This document shows positions 38,863-52,858 of a stretch of 64,000 bases of DNA, piece after piece. This DNA is from Lethocerus indicus (Eukaryota; Arthropoda; Insecta; Hemiptera; Belostomatidae). The position numbers were made by a program, and so were the translations under genes. The first letter of the stretch is position 1. Every line of letters begins with the position of its first letter. Below the pieces are notes generated by a model that saw only the letters and a program-made list of their open reading frames with translations, had not been told where the DNA came from and did no database searches. The stretch lies in assembly GCA_019843655.1 (NCBI GenBank), contig JACDQD010000010.1, positions 10,895,637 to 10,959,636 on the forward strand, written 5' to 3'.

Positions 38863-41800
38863 CTGAAAATGTATCGCAGGATTAGATACAACCTCGCCTG
38901 AGGTCCTAAATCCGAAGCGGCGGCGCCCTATTAGAGAGCCTGTTCCCGGAGCTTTTAATGCTGAGTTACGGCGGTGTTCTCTTTGCTTTCAAACAATTCG
39001 AAAATTTCCTGTAAATTTCGTACGACCGTTATGAGAGTTGGGAAGTCGTAAATAGTCACTCGAGGGGGAGGATTCGCGTTATCAGATCGGTTGAATCCTG
39101 TTCTCAAGTCGTTTGTAAAGATCCATTCAGTTGGGCCGAACGCCAGGCGGATTTGTAACCCTAGTTTATGGTTTAACACCGAATCGTTATTCGGTGTGTA
39201 CCCCTATAACTAATTACCTTATTTACTGCCGAATCCCCCTTTTGTTCGGTCGTATGTTATGTACTCGGCGTCAAGGCCCGCATGTATCTGCCGCTTTCGA
39301 ACGCTGCTTCTAACTGCTCACATAATAAACGACTGTCAATAACTAATTCGTCAGTGTCTACAGCTTAATTACAAATAATCAACTCGGATGGTCATATTAT
39401 CCCCTGCACGGAGACTTGCTGATCCGGTACCCACCGCGTAATTTATGTTTCCTCCAATTAAAAGCCTGCATTGATAACGATTTCTATTGTTCGTACAGAT
39501 TAAAAGAAAATCCGGCGTAAATAAATGGGATTTGATATGGGTACACTCACTGGCTATCGGCGACTGCGCAGTTCCTATTTTAGTCGCCCCCTTTATTTCT
39601 ACTGTAATGTCACAGAACGTTCAGAAGTTGTTTTTAGAATGGTTTACATTAATAATACCCCAATATCGCGTATCATATTCATTTCCATGACCCCTTTTAT
39701 CGTATTTCGTTCAGTATTTTAGATGAATTTTATAATATTAAAACCTAATAGCAGTATTGGTTTCTATCCGCGAACCTTCGCTAGGGATACTTTTCCTCAA
39801 TTCCGAACAAAGCACCCTATCCCCGTCCAAGTAGATGCGCTTGCGTTGCCTACTAGCGGTGGGAGAAACCTCGAAGGTTAGCCTCTGCGAGTATGTACAA
39901 GAAAGGCTGTATTAGTATGCACAAGCTAATAAAACATTATATATGTAAGTCATCATGGTAGTTCTTTTGTCCTGCGGGTCAGACAACCTGTGATATGTGT
40001 AGACACTAATGTTCATTTTATATTATTTCTTATGGTAGAAATGCATTATAAGATGTCGAACATTTTCTTAAAGAAGTTACGAAATGAATTAGGCACAATT
40101 CTTGCGGGGAGGAGTCGAATTAAATCAAGGTGATTGAATGACGTTTGAGTAATCTGCGTCCCATTAGAGTAGGTGTGGTGGGGTGGTCTTGCTAGCAGCG
40201 GTAGGTGAGTCCATTCTATTTTTGTCCATACTCGTCTTATAACGCTTTGGCAACTCCTGTCTGTATTCGACGGCCCGTGTGATACGCTGAATGCCTTTAG
40301 TCATGGACCGTGATATGCCTTCCTTTATTTCCCAACGCGTACGGTCCTATAGGAGGTATCTCCCATCACCCGCTGGCCGATATGCATTGGAATTTACATT
40401 CGTTTAACATTATTCATATAACCATCAGAGCAGAATACAGTTTATATGATAGGGATTAAAAGTTCCGCTTAAGTCATTATGTGATTTATTTAAACTATAT
40501 GAAATATCATTGTGTTTCAAATCTTCAGTAGTTCAACCCTATTAATGAAGTACTCTTCCCTTACTCTCTGAATAGTTTCCTTTGGTGCGTGCTCTGTTGC
40601 CCTAATACACCGTCTATTTACCGATTATACCGTTCAACTACTCAAACTGGTAGGCGTTGATGACCAGCGATATTTCAGCAATTAAGCACCCATCTGAGAG
40701 AATCATCATACTTAATCTGTGGGCACCATCTCTTATATAGCTCGTTAGTACTTGTCCAGCAATTTCATTCTCCGAGCCGTGAATTTGATTGGAGTAAACG
40801 ATTAGACGTATTTACGACCATCCGTTGGGATTAACTCCCTTTCCAATAAGACATTCTTTGGCACTTTAAAAAAAAATGGAAATGTTATTGGGTGATGTAT
40901 AATACATTGCATATGGGAAACAATGTATATGTGTTCCTATTAACAATAAGGAAAAGTAATAAAGCAGAAAAAACTTTATAAGTTCGAAAAAATATACGAA
41001 GAGTATAATTCTTGTAAAGTCAATGTCCCCATTAATTTATCTCCAGCGGATTGTTCATTCCATAATTCGTTCTTCTATACTGACAGGTAACTCGGGATTT
41101 AATGATTCCCATGAAATTACTGTATTTATGTAAAACAAATCTCTGATCAATAAACATCTGTATGCCTCTGCAATTTTGAAGACCGTTAATTTTCTAAATT
41201 CAATTACACGGAGCCGGTAAAAGCGTGAAATCCCTTTCCCAAATTTGGCTAGTGGGAAATAAGGTGGTTTACTATTTAAAAAAGGTAAAAATAATACCTT
41301 TTGCGGTCTAATCCAGGAGTAATTCAACACCGACATCGGCGGGGTCGAGGCCGAGCGGAACTAAATTATGAACGGGCTTTTACGCCTATAATAGGGAATA
41401 GCTGTCCTCCTATATAAACACGTCGAAGATTTCTATTCAGCTCTATAGGCGGTGGTTAATTCAGTCTGTCTAAAATTTAATTTAAATGTGCGGTTAATCG
41501 GGCTGTTGTGATCGAAGGATCGATGTATTAAATCATTACCCAGGGTCAAATTGGTGGGAATTAAAGGAGTATAATTTAACGAAATAAAGTAATGAATCTT
41601 ATTTTCAGGTCTCTTAATTCCATATTTTTGCAACCATTTTTTATTATTCTTACTTGCAGTCGTATCAGTGGTTGTATCTACTAGTTAACCAATTACTGCT
41701 TAAAATGAAGCAATAGTTACGTTTGTGTACTCTTGGAACGCGGTAGTTAAATTTGACTGAATTAACCTTTTCTTCCGATCTAAAATACTTCAGCAATTCA

Positions 41801-42518
41801 CGTATCTAGACGATCTCCACCGATTGGGAATCTATTTACATTTAGGTCACCGAAATCTCAGACCTGATAGATAACGTATTATCTTTTGGACAGATAAAAT
41901 GATAAAAATTAGGTGGTCCTCGTGGTAAACAATTTTTTTCCCATGAATCCGCATTTCGTTAAATTAAATAAACGTTCCAGTGTACATGGCAGATTTTTTT
42001 TTTAATTTGGCCGAATATTTTTACTCCAATTGCAGGACACACTTCAAAAGTACATTTTGCCTAAAACATAGTTTTTCTTGTAGCTGTATTCATGGTGTTT
42101 GTAATTATATACAACAATATTTAAGTCCGCCATTATGATGGAACTATGGAACGAGACTTGCGAATTTCATCGTGTATTATTTTCTTTCCTACACAGCGAT
42201 TAACCAGAACCTTGATGAACCCTGACATAATTGTGGTAATAGCATGGCGTAATAACTACTCCTAGGCGATGTGCCGTCGCATTAAGGCAGAATAAAACTA
42301 TAGGCGTTCTAAAAAAAAAAGCATCCTTTCGTCTCTAATGACGTGCTAATTGACAGGAATATCTTCTATTTATAAAATATGTTGTTGTTTCATAGGATTT
42401 TTTAGACATTACAATGGTTGAAGAGCGCTAAGGCCACGAAAATAATTTGCCGGTAGAAAAAGGAAATGAATTGAGCCGGTCACAATTACAGTGTGCGAAA
42501 GTAGCACTCTTTGGAAAT

Positions 42519-42551
42519 GATTGCGGGTATGTTGACTTCATACCCGTAATC
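42519..42551. repeat. 13-bp hairpin, 7-base loop
   Basis: Seen: GATTGCGGGTATG at 42519-42531 is complementary to CATACCCGTAATC at 42539-42551 with one G:T pair. The loop is TTGACTT. There is no T run after it and no coding gene upstream, so it is not a bacterial-type terminator. Role unknown. Confidence 0.85.
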
Positions 42552-43560
42552 GACACATGATATCACAATCGGATTGCCGCAATTGAACTTACGTAGTAAT
42601 GGCTTATTAAAAAGTTTTAAACCCGCCACTTTATTTGACAACATAAATGGGTCAGAGGATAGAGAAGTTATGAATGCAGCCTATTAAGCACTGGCTGCAT
42701 CTGCCTGCTTTGAATATTTTACTTCATATATTTTCTGTATGTCCTGTATTCACTAACACATTCATATATCGTATTTTCACACATATAATAATAGCTAGTG
42801 GGTAATCTATACCCTGTCAATTTTGAACTTATTTTTCTTGGAGCTATTATTTAAATATATGTTATAACTCATGAGATCTGCCATCCCCAGTCGTTTACTG
42901 GGCACTTTGCCGGTCCGATTTCAGCCTCTGGCCGTCTTCAATAGCATTCCGTCAGCAAATAAGTGATACGCCCACGCATTTCAGTTGCCGAACGAGGCAT
43001 CCTATCTTCGCGTTTAATATTAACCGATGGAGTGCGTGCTACATGAGGTGGCAGGAATAATGATATTCGTAGCCCCGCGGACTCCGTAACAGGAATCTTA
43101 AATTAAGATAATGCATCCTTTCTACAACACGCCATTAATAGATTTCCTAAAAAAGTAATATTCTATTTCATTTGATTTCTTCATGTAACATGATGTACGA
43201 ACTTTACAAAAAGTTGGAAAGTATAAACAAATTTTTATACTTTCATCAATAAGTTATATTATTCAGTATTAACTTTAATTTTCTTATTCTGGCCACTGTT
43301 TTTGACTGTGTTGAAGTTATTTATAAGTATAATATGAGTTGTTATCTCTGAGTGGATATGTGGTGTATCTCTCTGGTGGAACGGAGTAGTTCGACTAGTA
43401 AATTTAATGATGATCTGACGTTTATATTTAACTTACTGCCGCGATTCCTTATTGCACTCTCCCGTCGGAGCCAATTTAAGTTTTTAGTACCATTATAATT
43501 CCTGTCTATATGTTTAATGAGAAGAATAGCGCGATTTTTTATCGGGTTTTAGTAAAAATT

Positions 43561-46500
43561 ACGATTATTGGCCGGTTACCGTAGGCTGGAAATGAGACTT
43601 CGCGTCGCTTGTTTCACTTTACAACCGTTTCCTTTCCACTTATCTTTATTAAATGGCTCTCTCTCTCCCCCCTTCTCCGCTGATATAAAAGGAGCGGCCT
43701 GCCGGGGACCGGAAAGAATGTGCATACAACCGCTTTTTTCAACGACGCGTTTATATTTAATGCTATCGTTCTGTAAACCGCCCTGGTACCCCGTCTATCG
43801 AGATAATGGAAGTGCGCCCCCCCCCCTCGCCCACCTACCGGCTCCCTCTAGGATATTCCATTGTCACCGGTGTTTTCATTTGCCGGGATTCATTGGCGCC
43901 GTCGGCATTCTGCCTTTTCAAGCCGGGGAGCCGGGCTTATTCAGATATTCCCGAAGGCTGGGGTGGTTTAAAGAAAAAATTTTGTTTAAGCGACATACCC
44001 TTTGTCGAGCTGCAGACGTTTAAAAATAACGCCATGAAAAGTGAGTGTTTAATGCTGTAAAAGGATTTTTACGAAAAATCGTAGCCATATTTTTAAAATT
44101 TATAGATATTAAATCCAAAATCATGATGGAATAGTAACTTCAAACAGTCACCATCGATAAGTGGGCCTCAAATAAATCCGCATGAGATTCAGTTAATAAA
44201 GAAATTCTGTACCCACAAGAATTTCGTTGTTGTTGTAATATTGTGCCTAAACTGAATCGATTAAAATTGAGAAGGAATAATGTTGGAACACAAATCCTGA
44301 ATGAATAAACAGCATGGAGACCTGTCTCGATGGTTTAATATTAAATTATTCTGTACGAGTTTGTGACATAAGTCATATATTAGTGCGTCCAACCAATAAT
44401 AATTTATCCAACCTTCATCTTACTCTATCCAGAGGATATTTACTGGTTACTTGAAATAAGTTCACCGATGTATTTAGTTATTTTAAAACTAGTACAGAAT
44501 CTGAATTATTAAGATTGCTTATAGGCTAAAGTTCAGCTCAGTATGTTGCCTCAGACTTGAAAGGGAATGTTTCCGTAAGAGCACTCGTAAATATTTAGTT
44601 ATTCCGGTTTTATTTAGTATTAATTTAACGTTATTTGTTAACATATTACGTGGCCTACATAAGGTATAAAATTCTGGCGTTAAGTAATCCCCCCCTCGGT
44701 TGAGTTATCTCCACTTTATCCGAGAACGTTGTTTACAGGACAACTCCACGGCGTTCAAGGATAACTGCGCTTACAGGATCCGAGTCCTAGTACAGATAAA
44801 AACCGAATAATACATATTCACTCCCCTGGTCCCGTATGGCGACACGGCTTCAAGGCAAGGTCTAATTAATAGTACATTCCTCCTCGTTCCAGCCCCGATT
44901 GGGAAACGTTTGTCGCCCTATTTGGCAGGTTAACTTTATTTAACAGCCGGTATTTTACTGGCAAAAGGATTTGTATGATTTTATCTCTGGGCTGGAGGAT
45001 ACACCGGTTTCTTTAATTTTATCTTACGCGTATGTATTCTTGGTTTGTACAGTTGAGAACTTGGTTTAAATAGGTTTCTAGGTTTATGCCTCTGCTCCAC
45101 CGAGGAGGTGGAATTGTCAGGTTCATAGAAATATGAAATGTCATTCCAAGGCTGTGTTCACAGGCCTGGGAACGAGATCGACCGTATCGGAAATTTATCT
45201 ACGACGGTTTGCCTACATATCTGTTACCTTTCCCACAGTACGATATCAAGTAATGTAAAGAGAAGAGCTGTTCTCAAGGATTATTTTAGTGCTTTTGAAT
45301 TTGCCGGACAGTTCTTTTTGCAAAGAACAAGCTTAAATGTTCAAGTTTAAAACGTTGGATGATGTGAATAATGTGTGATAAAATTGATCCAAGTATTGGT
45401 AAACGTTAGGAACTTTTCTATTCAGAACAATTCCTTCAGGATCATTTGATTACGCATTTCTTTGAAAATGTCCTTGAGGAGGCAAAATGTTAATGGAAAA
45501 TAATCAGTTATGGTTATATATATAACTGGACATAAAAGTTTCCGAAATTTCCTCCGTAGCCTTGTGCCTGTCGTTCGAAAAGTGAATTTGTAAACATGTA
45601 GAATAAATCCATCTACTCAGGAATATCAAGACAAGATGAGAAAGCGGCGAATTCGTTTTAGATGCTCAAACGTAAAGGTTTTGATATGAGATCACTTCGA
45701 AGAATACCGTGTTTGTTCCTAATTCAAGTATCATTCGAAACCGGAAGTATTGGGTACCATTTCCAGAAGACGACCGGCCGTTAGCGTCGGCGAGGGTTTC
45801 AATTTATCGGTGCCGTCGGAGCGAATTTCATTCTCCGTTTTCAATATATCTGAAAACTGCTTATAAGGCGAGTCGCGTTTAACGTCCCATCGTTTCATCG
45901 TCTCCCCCCGGCCTGTATTGGATGACATCCCTCCCGACGTCGGTTCTCGGAATGCAAACGATCCCAACCGGTGGCCTCTCCAGGCTCGGCAGCCCGTGCA
46001 CTATGATGAAATCCCCTTGCGAAACCGAAAAGGAAAAGACGGCGCTGAATGTTTTCGGTCAGCCTTCGCGCACGGATTAAGCGTTCAGGGGGACGACATG
46101 AATTTATAGACTCCCCTTCACCCTACCACCGCCTCAAAGTAGGAATGCAGCGTAGAAAAATAAGACTAGTTCGGGGGTGTTTTATGATACCTATTTGCAC
46201 TGCAGTTTTTAACAAAAGGACCTTCTGCGACCGGACACTCGTTATAGACTTCCCACTCCCGACTGTGATTTTTAACAAAGCATCTTACTTTCATTGTATT
46301 TTAAGCATAATATAATTCGTTCAATCAGTCAGCACAATCAATTAAATATGAGCATAAATGGCAGTATTCATATCCAGCCAAACCAATAAATGATATTGTG
46401 AATTCCGATATGAACTCTGAAAAATATTTTAATTTAATCATAAAAATGCTCTTTTTATTTCTTTTTGCCATATTATATAGTTGTGTTCCGCGGTGTCCAA

Positions 46501-49145
46501 TCGACTTATATATTTTCACATTAACGTGATTTGATTACTATTTATGAGTCTCCAACATCGTTGGAACGAATACGGTCGCGTATTTCAAACGGCCACGTTG
46601 GCTTAATTACTGACTCCTGGGCTTAATCTAGGATCTATCTCGCCTCTTTCGTTTTTTATTTCTTTCTGTTCGACGCCCCTATTATTTATAACGGGCGTTA
46701 CATTTGTAAACACAATTAGTTTCTCAATGGCTAAGCCTTAAAAAACACCTCGGCGAGGAGAGAAGTCGGGACGCAATAAAGCCTGTTTCTTAAGCCACCG
46801 GCTGTACAGACCGGGTAGTTCAGGAACCATATATGGAACGACGGGCATTTTTTCCCCACTTTTTTACTGAACTCTAGTGTCCGATTTTTTTCAATTTGTC
46901 AACGGGGACGGCACCGTTGATTAAATTAACAAGCGTGTTTCCTGCGAGCGGGGAATATTCGGATATGTAAAAAGTGGGTCCACCCCTGGGGAGGACCCCA
47001 TCCCTCTGGGTCTCCGACTCAATTGTCGCGCCTTGTATTTGGCCGTGTTTTCCGGTTTGTTTTTCAATTGGCTGCTCTTCCGTTCTGGAAATTTTACTGG
47101 GAAGAGTGTAGAAACAATTGAATTAGAGATTAATGTATACACTCTGCTGGGCAAAAACAGTATCATCCACCGTATCTCTCATTCATTGTTCTCCTTTCTC
47201 AGTTACATATTATTCTGTGTTAGATACAGGCTTTTGTTTCCTGAAACTGTTTATGGAGCTTCAGGATAGTCAAATGTATGGCGTCGAACCAAATGATCTG
47301 ATAATATATTTTTCAGATATTTTAACTTCTGCAATGGCAAGTTTTTTTATTTAATTATTTCAGTCTCTTTAGTCTGAGGTAGTTGGCAGTTGGTTTGGTA
47401 GCATTGTCACTCCACAAGACCAAATCAGCATCGGTTTTGTGCGCTATGTTAACTTTCTTCATTGTAGAAATTGATCAACAGTTAGTACTAACGTTGGTCT
47501 TATATCTCGGAACTGTGCCTTGACAGAAGTAGACGGATTGAAATATATCTTAAACAAGCCTTGAAGGAATATATATGCACATTTGATTACATTTGTATAT
47601 TCGCCATATATGCTGAAGTTGCCGTCCTTTACTGTCACCAATAAAGGTTTTCCGAACGCCATTACCGTCCTATAGGCTCGACATCAAATGTTTCCTTACT
47701 CGGGAAAAAAGTCATAAAAGTAAAACCTCGTTTCTATACTTAACCCTCTTAATTAAGAGCTCCGGTCCGGGATTCATTCACGTCTCTGTTTTCTTTCACA
47801 TCCCGCTCCGGACTTTTAAGCGTCAATTTGTTTCACGTATTTATTACTCGTACTTTATTTTATTTTTTTTTAAATCGGGACTCTCCGGTACCATAGACAG
47901 TAAATTAATGTTCCCGTTAAGTAGCCCGGAGGATTAAGGATACTATTTTTGGAACGGCGGTGTCACTTTCGTCCGTAGAGCTGTGGGGAGGGGGGCTTAC
48001 GGGCCACTTGAAAGATGTGAGGGACCACCCTGCGGACAGGTCCTCCCTACCCGCCTGGGTAATATTCAGACCAACGACAGAACCAGCTTTCGGCATTAAC
48101 ATGCGGCGTTCTCGAGAAAAGGATTATCTCTCAGTTATTCCTGAACTGGAAATGGGCTTCGGGTCCTGCGGTGGGCAACTGTCATTTCGGTAAACTCTCG
48201 CTTGAGCTAGCGTCCGGCTAATGATGCGCACGCCTCAATGGGGTGGGAAACGAGGAAACAGTTTTAGGACGTTGTTTAAATCTAACACCTTTATAACCGG
48301 CGTTCGCAATTTTTTTTTAGAGTAGAGTGACTTCAGTTTCTGCCACACTGCGTTGTTTCCAAACGGTTAATAATTCATTTGTACTACCATTAATAGCTCC
48401 ATAAAAAAATATAGTTATTTATATTATAAAAAATTATTTGATCTTATAATTAAAAAAATCGAAATCCAACATTTTTATTCTTTGTCCCCTGAAAGTGATA
48501 ACAAAAGCGTCCCCTCGTCTAATTCAACTTCATTGACGTTGGAGCATCCTGACGGCACTGGGCGTCCCAGTAATTTATTGACGGAATGCTACTGTCGGAT
48601 GGATAGCCGATACCCGTCCAGGGTGGGGCCAAAGAGTGGCGACTCTCTTTGCCGGTCGGACGTTTCTCATTCGGTGAAATCCCGGTATTTGTCCTGTTAG
48701 GTAGCAAAAAGGATTCGGACAGGCGATGTGGGGCTGAAGCGGGGAGGGGGGAATTCAATTTGTTGCCTTCGGCGGACCGTGTTTTCGTATTGGGCTGTTT
48801 GTTGCTCGGTTTGGGGGAGAGGTCGGTATGTCTATTTTGAGGGTCCCCTTTTCCTCCTGGCCGGGTCCACTTGAGACCCGCCCGGACCACCCTCGCACCG
48901 ACCCTGGCTAATATTTCCACCGATGACACTCAATTAACCCTGCCATACTCCAGACCACCCACGTCACGGACGTGGATCCTCGGCTACCGTATTGGGCGTT
49001 GGTTAGCCCAAAAAAGAATTCCTAGAAACGAAATTATTCATTTTCGTCTGTAAATAATTCTATATGTAAAGAATATCTTTTACATCCTATGTCGATAAAT
49101 ATTTACGATCTCTCTTAATTAGTTAAAAAATAACATATTTTTTTA

Positions 49146-49152
<7 letters not shown>
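43561..49152. other. Non-coding intron segment, step 3 (middle)
   Basis: No gene is supported. Open frames of 151 codons (43568-44023, plus) and 136 codons (48519-48929, minus) lie in GC-rich islands where stop codons are scarcer; neither resembles a known protein. Further islands lie at about 44680-44940, 45720-46150, 46560-47100 and 47740-48240. Confidence 0.65.
43817..43826. repeat. C10 homopolymer
   Basis: Seen: ten consecutive C in a GC-rich island at about 43560-44030. Confidence 0.97.

Positions 49153-49204
<52 letters not shown>
49153..49204. repeat. (TA)n microsatellite
   Basis: Seen: 52 bases of uninterrupted TA dinucleotides, preceded by further TATAT-rich sequence from about 49125. 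Confidence 0.99.
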
Positions 49205-49208
<4 letters not shown>

Positions 49209-52017
49209 AATATAAATGTACACGTAAAGATGATCAGAAATGTGTACCCTACTGATATAAGAAGGGGCAGATTATATAACTGGGGCTGTCAAAATAACTA
49301 TATTACTGATATCATTAGGAATATTTATAATATTAAATCAGAATTATACGGGGCATACAAGAACTATTCAACTACTTAATTTAATGAAATATTAAATATA
49401 ATTTTTATGTTGTTATATGCATTTCGTACAATTTTTTAATCTGATTTGAATGTTAATTTATCATTTGATTTCGTAAAATTTTGTTGTTTTGTGAAATCGC
49501 CAAGCGAACCGAAAGTATCCCGAAAACAGGTTTGAAGGCTTCTGTCCGTCCTACGTTAACGAGAACCTGTTTATATTAAAGTGAAAAACTTATGGGGCAG
49601 ATAACTTCTAAAGGGGGAAGGACTTTTATCTGATCTCCGATCCTTCTCTTTGGTTTTATGTAATCGGATTAATTAAAAAAGGAAAAAGTTTAATTCGATT
49701 TCTTCTAAGCTCCCAGAGCCGCCTGTCAACCTTAGGGCAAAATAAAGAAAAAAGGAATTCCGTGTTAGAAGGCAAATTTCGGGAATAACCCGTTGTGGAA
49801 TCTTGTCCTGTTTGAATATTTTTGCTTTTAGTGTATGTAGGTGGAACTAATGCATTCTCGTCGGCGTATTTCATATTTGAGCCATCAGTCATCGCGCAGC
49901 AGCATGGCCTATTCAGGATGTTATTCACATTCCCAGCTTCAAAATATTGCTTCCGCTAGCTTTATTTGTAATTCAAAATTTACAGACTACGATTTATAAA
50001 ACATCGAAACAACAATGAATTGTGCTCCAGATGGTGGTGGGCGTGCATACTAGACAAAATTTTAGTGCTTTTAAGTCATTGCGGTCATTCCGGATCAAAT
50101 TCATTATTTCTCCAGAAATCCTTATTTCGTTATATTCCAGCTGTTGATAAATTGTACCTGCCATTCTTTAAAAAAGGCAATGTTTATTAGTCTCCACAGG
50201 GACTTCCTTTTTCAAGCTATGGCAATATTTTACAAGTCCGTATGAATGCAAGTGTAAGTTAAATGACTTGTTATGGATATAAGTCCGGTTTTTGTGCCCA
50301 TTGGGCGTGGCGGATCTCTTCTCGGGAAAACCCATTTCTTCAGTACAGAATAGCCTTTCCTCCTCTACGCATTATGTTTCCATTCCATGGGTTCTTCCCG
50401 CTTCAATGAGAACACAGGACATCCCGGCGCTTCTATATCTCCGGTCTCATTGTGTCCGAGCGGAGCCCCTTCGGTCGCACACAATACGCCCTAAGCGCCG
50501 TTTGGCCGTCCGATAGAGAATAGATATTCGCCTATTCTGTATCTGGTTTGGATATCGCGAACACAGAAATAGGCACGGGCAGGCGTCGGCCCAGAACGGT
50601 CCGTTCAGAGCGCTCGAGGCTGTTCCGCCTTTTGCCCGGACCGGTCCAAGGCCCATACCTGCCGAAAATTTATATCCCTTTCATGGAAGCAGAATTCTTA
50701 TACTTATAATGTACCCACAGGACACTACAGGTACTCAATTTCGTTATTCTTATTCCCGTTTGTTATTTACTTCACTTATGTGTCCTTTTGTTATTAATAC
50801 TTTTTTAGGGTGTTTTTCCTAAAGAATAAATATTTTGTAGGATTCATTTAATCTCAATAATAATTACTGGGATGTCTCCTCCCGCAGCATTGCTGGTCAG
50901 AATACCGAATTTTCTACTAAAAAACGACGATAAAAAATAGTATATGGAATATATTACAGACTCAAAAAGCATTACACACTAGCAAACACTAGTTGAAAAT
51001 TTTGAACAGCCGCACGGTAAATGGAAGCGAGGGGGAATTTGTTGCAAGCGGAGACGGAGTTGAAAAGTCGGAGGCGACAAAGAACGTTAATTGCGGCGGC
51101 CGTTAAGAGAGGCCGAGGAACGAGAGGATGCCTTTTTATCTTAGGGTCGCACGCTTTCCAATGCTCCGAGAGCGGGCTGCAGCCAGCAATCTCCTTAAGT
51201 GATCAACTCCGGAGCTTTCACACTAACTCAGCCTTACTTTACCGAATTTATTCGCCTTAGGTCTCTAATTATATATTTTACGGTAGGGCAGCACGTATCT
51301 TGATGCTAAGGGCGAAGAACCGTCCAGAGGTTAGACCCCATGCGGTACTACCTATTTCCTTTATCTGTGACTTAACCAGAACGATATACTTGATGCCGTC
51401 TGGTTGTTTCCGCCGTGATGGTTTCGAAATATCAACTCAAAACTGATGCTATTTGCTCCACTATAAAATTAAAACTTAAGGAAAAAAATTATGGAAAGCT
51501 CCGGAAGAACTATACCTTTGGAATCTAATAATGTCGAAATGAGCAATCAAATCCTTAAAGGAATTAAATTTATCATTAAAAATAAAATTACAAAATTGTC
51601 TTAAGCTAAAGCTTTACCCGACGCTTTAGCCTGGGTTGGCCAATCAGAATTTTAATCCAACCGAACGCGCACAAGTTATGACCGCAGTTTAGTACATCGC
51701 GTGTAAATTATATTAGCCCTTGTATTCTGGGCTCTGTTTTTAATTGGGGGAGCGTGTTCGGCCCGATTAAAGTCGGGACCTCCCCCAGATAAAAATCGGC
51801 TCTACTCATCGGAGCGTGTCCTGTTTGTTGTGGACGGGCCCCGGCTAAACGCTGAAAAAATATTTCGTATTTCAGGTTTCCTTCCTTCCTGCCGGCCCCC
51901 CAACGACCGTCCGATCTCACCGACTTATGTTACATTCTCGCCACGTCGTCCCCGATTAAATTCCGTGCGTCGGAGGAAAACGGGTACGGAATTTTAATTG
52001 AGCGCCGGCTTTTAAAA

Positions 52018-52032
52018 GAGGAGGAGGAGGAG
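52018..52032. repeat. (GAG)5 trinucleotide repeat
   Basis: Seen: five GAG units followed by GTGGTGGGG, purine-rich. Confidence 0.95.
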
Positions 52033-52593
52033 GTGGTGGGGAAAAAACCGCACGATTTAATTCTGAGGTTAAAATCTGATTTCGGGCCCCCGCCGATCTC
52101 TATCGGACATTAGTCCGGTCCGGTTCTGACAATCGAATTTGGGCCTAACTGCTATTTAAAGGGCCTTAATTGTATATAACCCGGTTATTCGCCTTCGCCT
52201 TTTTATCATATTTATTCCCATTAATTACTGTTTTACTTAAACGAAAAAAATATTAATTTCCATTTACGCTTTGTGGTATAGAATAATAATACCACCAGAA
52301 ATGCAGTCTATAAAAGGATATTAGTGTCATCCAGTTTTCTACTCACGCAATCAGAGGCTTGATGATTGCTCAGATTTCCATATAAATTGTGTATAAAAAA
52401 TACTGTGATGATTTTCGGAAATAGAAACGATTTTAATTTTGTAAATTTCAATAGTAAATTTGAATTTCATTAATTTGTCATTATTTATAATACTTTTAAA
52501 GCAGTTATGTTGTATAGTAATACAATGTGTAGTAGTAGTTAGGAAAAAAGATCAACCTCTTGATGGCCGGTAAGGGGCTTACTTTTGGTATGA

Positions 52594-52745
52594 ATATATT
52601 AATTGCACTATTATCGTTTGGTGTCCCCGAACCAGTGGACTCCGTGTCCCCCTGGAAATGAAAATTGTTACCATTAAACATAATAGGAAACGACAAGAGC
52701 AATCTCACGGCGGCCGATAGGCTATATATTAATTGCACTATTATC
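52594..52745 (+). repeat. 22-bp perfect direct repeat, 130 bp apart
   Basis: Seen: the same 22 bases, starting ATATATTAATTGCAC and ending TTATC, occur at 52594-52615 and 52724-52745. The 108 bases between are unrelated and more GC-rich and contain no terminal inverted repeats that I can see. Possible origins are an insertion with a long target duplication, a local duplication, or two copies of one binding site. The sequence does not decide between them. Confidence 0.92.
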
Positions 52746-52847
52746 AGTAAGCTCGTTTGTAGTTCAAAGGGCGACCGGTAACGTAACCCCGGTGAATGGG
52801 ATTCTGTATTTCAGAGCGGGGGTTAATAGAGCGGCTTATATTATTCT

Positions 52848-52858
52848 CCCCCCCCCCC
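52848..52858. repeat. C11 homopolymer
   Basis: Seen: eleven consecutive C about 100 bases after the second copy of the 22-bp direct repeat. Confidence 0.97.

Larger units (their letters stand above)
32028..43560. other. Non-coding intron segment, step 3 (first part)
   Basis: No gene is supported apart from the weak minus-strand exon-like segment at 38715-38862. Islands lie at about 32270-32960, 34780-35260, 36040-36950 and 38690-39330. From about 39350 to 43550 the DNA is mostly AT-rich and featureless apart from the 42519-42551 hairpin. Open frames are about 105 codons or less. Confidence 0.65.

Noticed and set aside
40190..40210. TAGGTGAGT as a further recursive site
   Set aside because: The upstream bases are G-rich rather than pyrimidine, so no acceptor is present; at most a lone donor-like word.
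41081..41092. ACAGGTAAC as another fused acceptor/donor
   Set aside because: The preceding sequence is not a convincing pyrimidine tract and the donor is not GTAAGT. The same applies to CAGGTGGG at 54075 and GCAGGTAAC at 23995.
43568..44023. 151-codon open frame, plus strand
   Set aside because: It contains a C10 run and has no recognisable motif; GC-rich islands favour stop-free stretches.
47375..47383. let-7-type seed TGAGGTAGT
   Set aside because: The match ends after nine bases and no complementary arm is nearby.
48519..48929. 136-codon open frame, minus strand
   Set aside because: GC-rich island with open frames on both strands and no protein similarity that I recognise.
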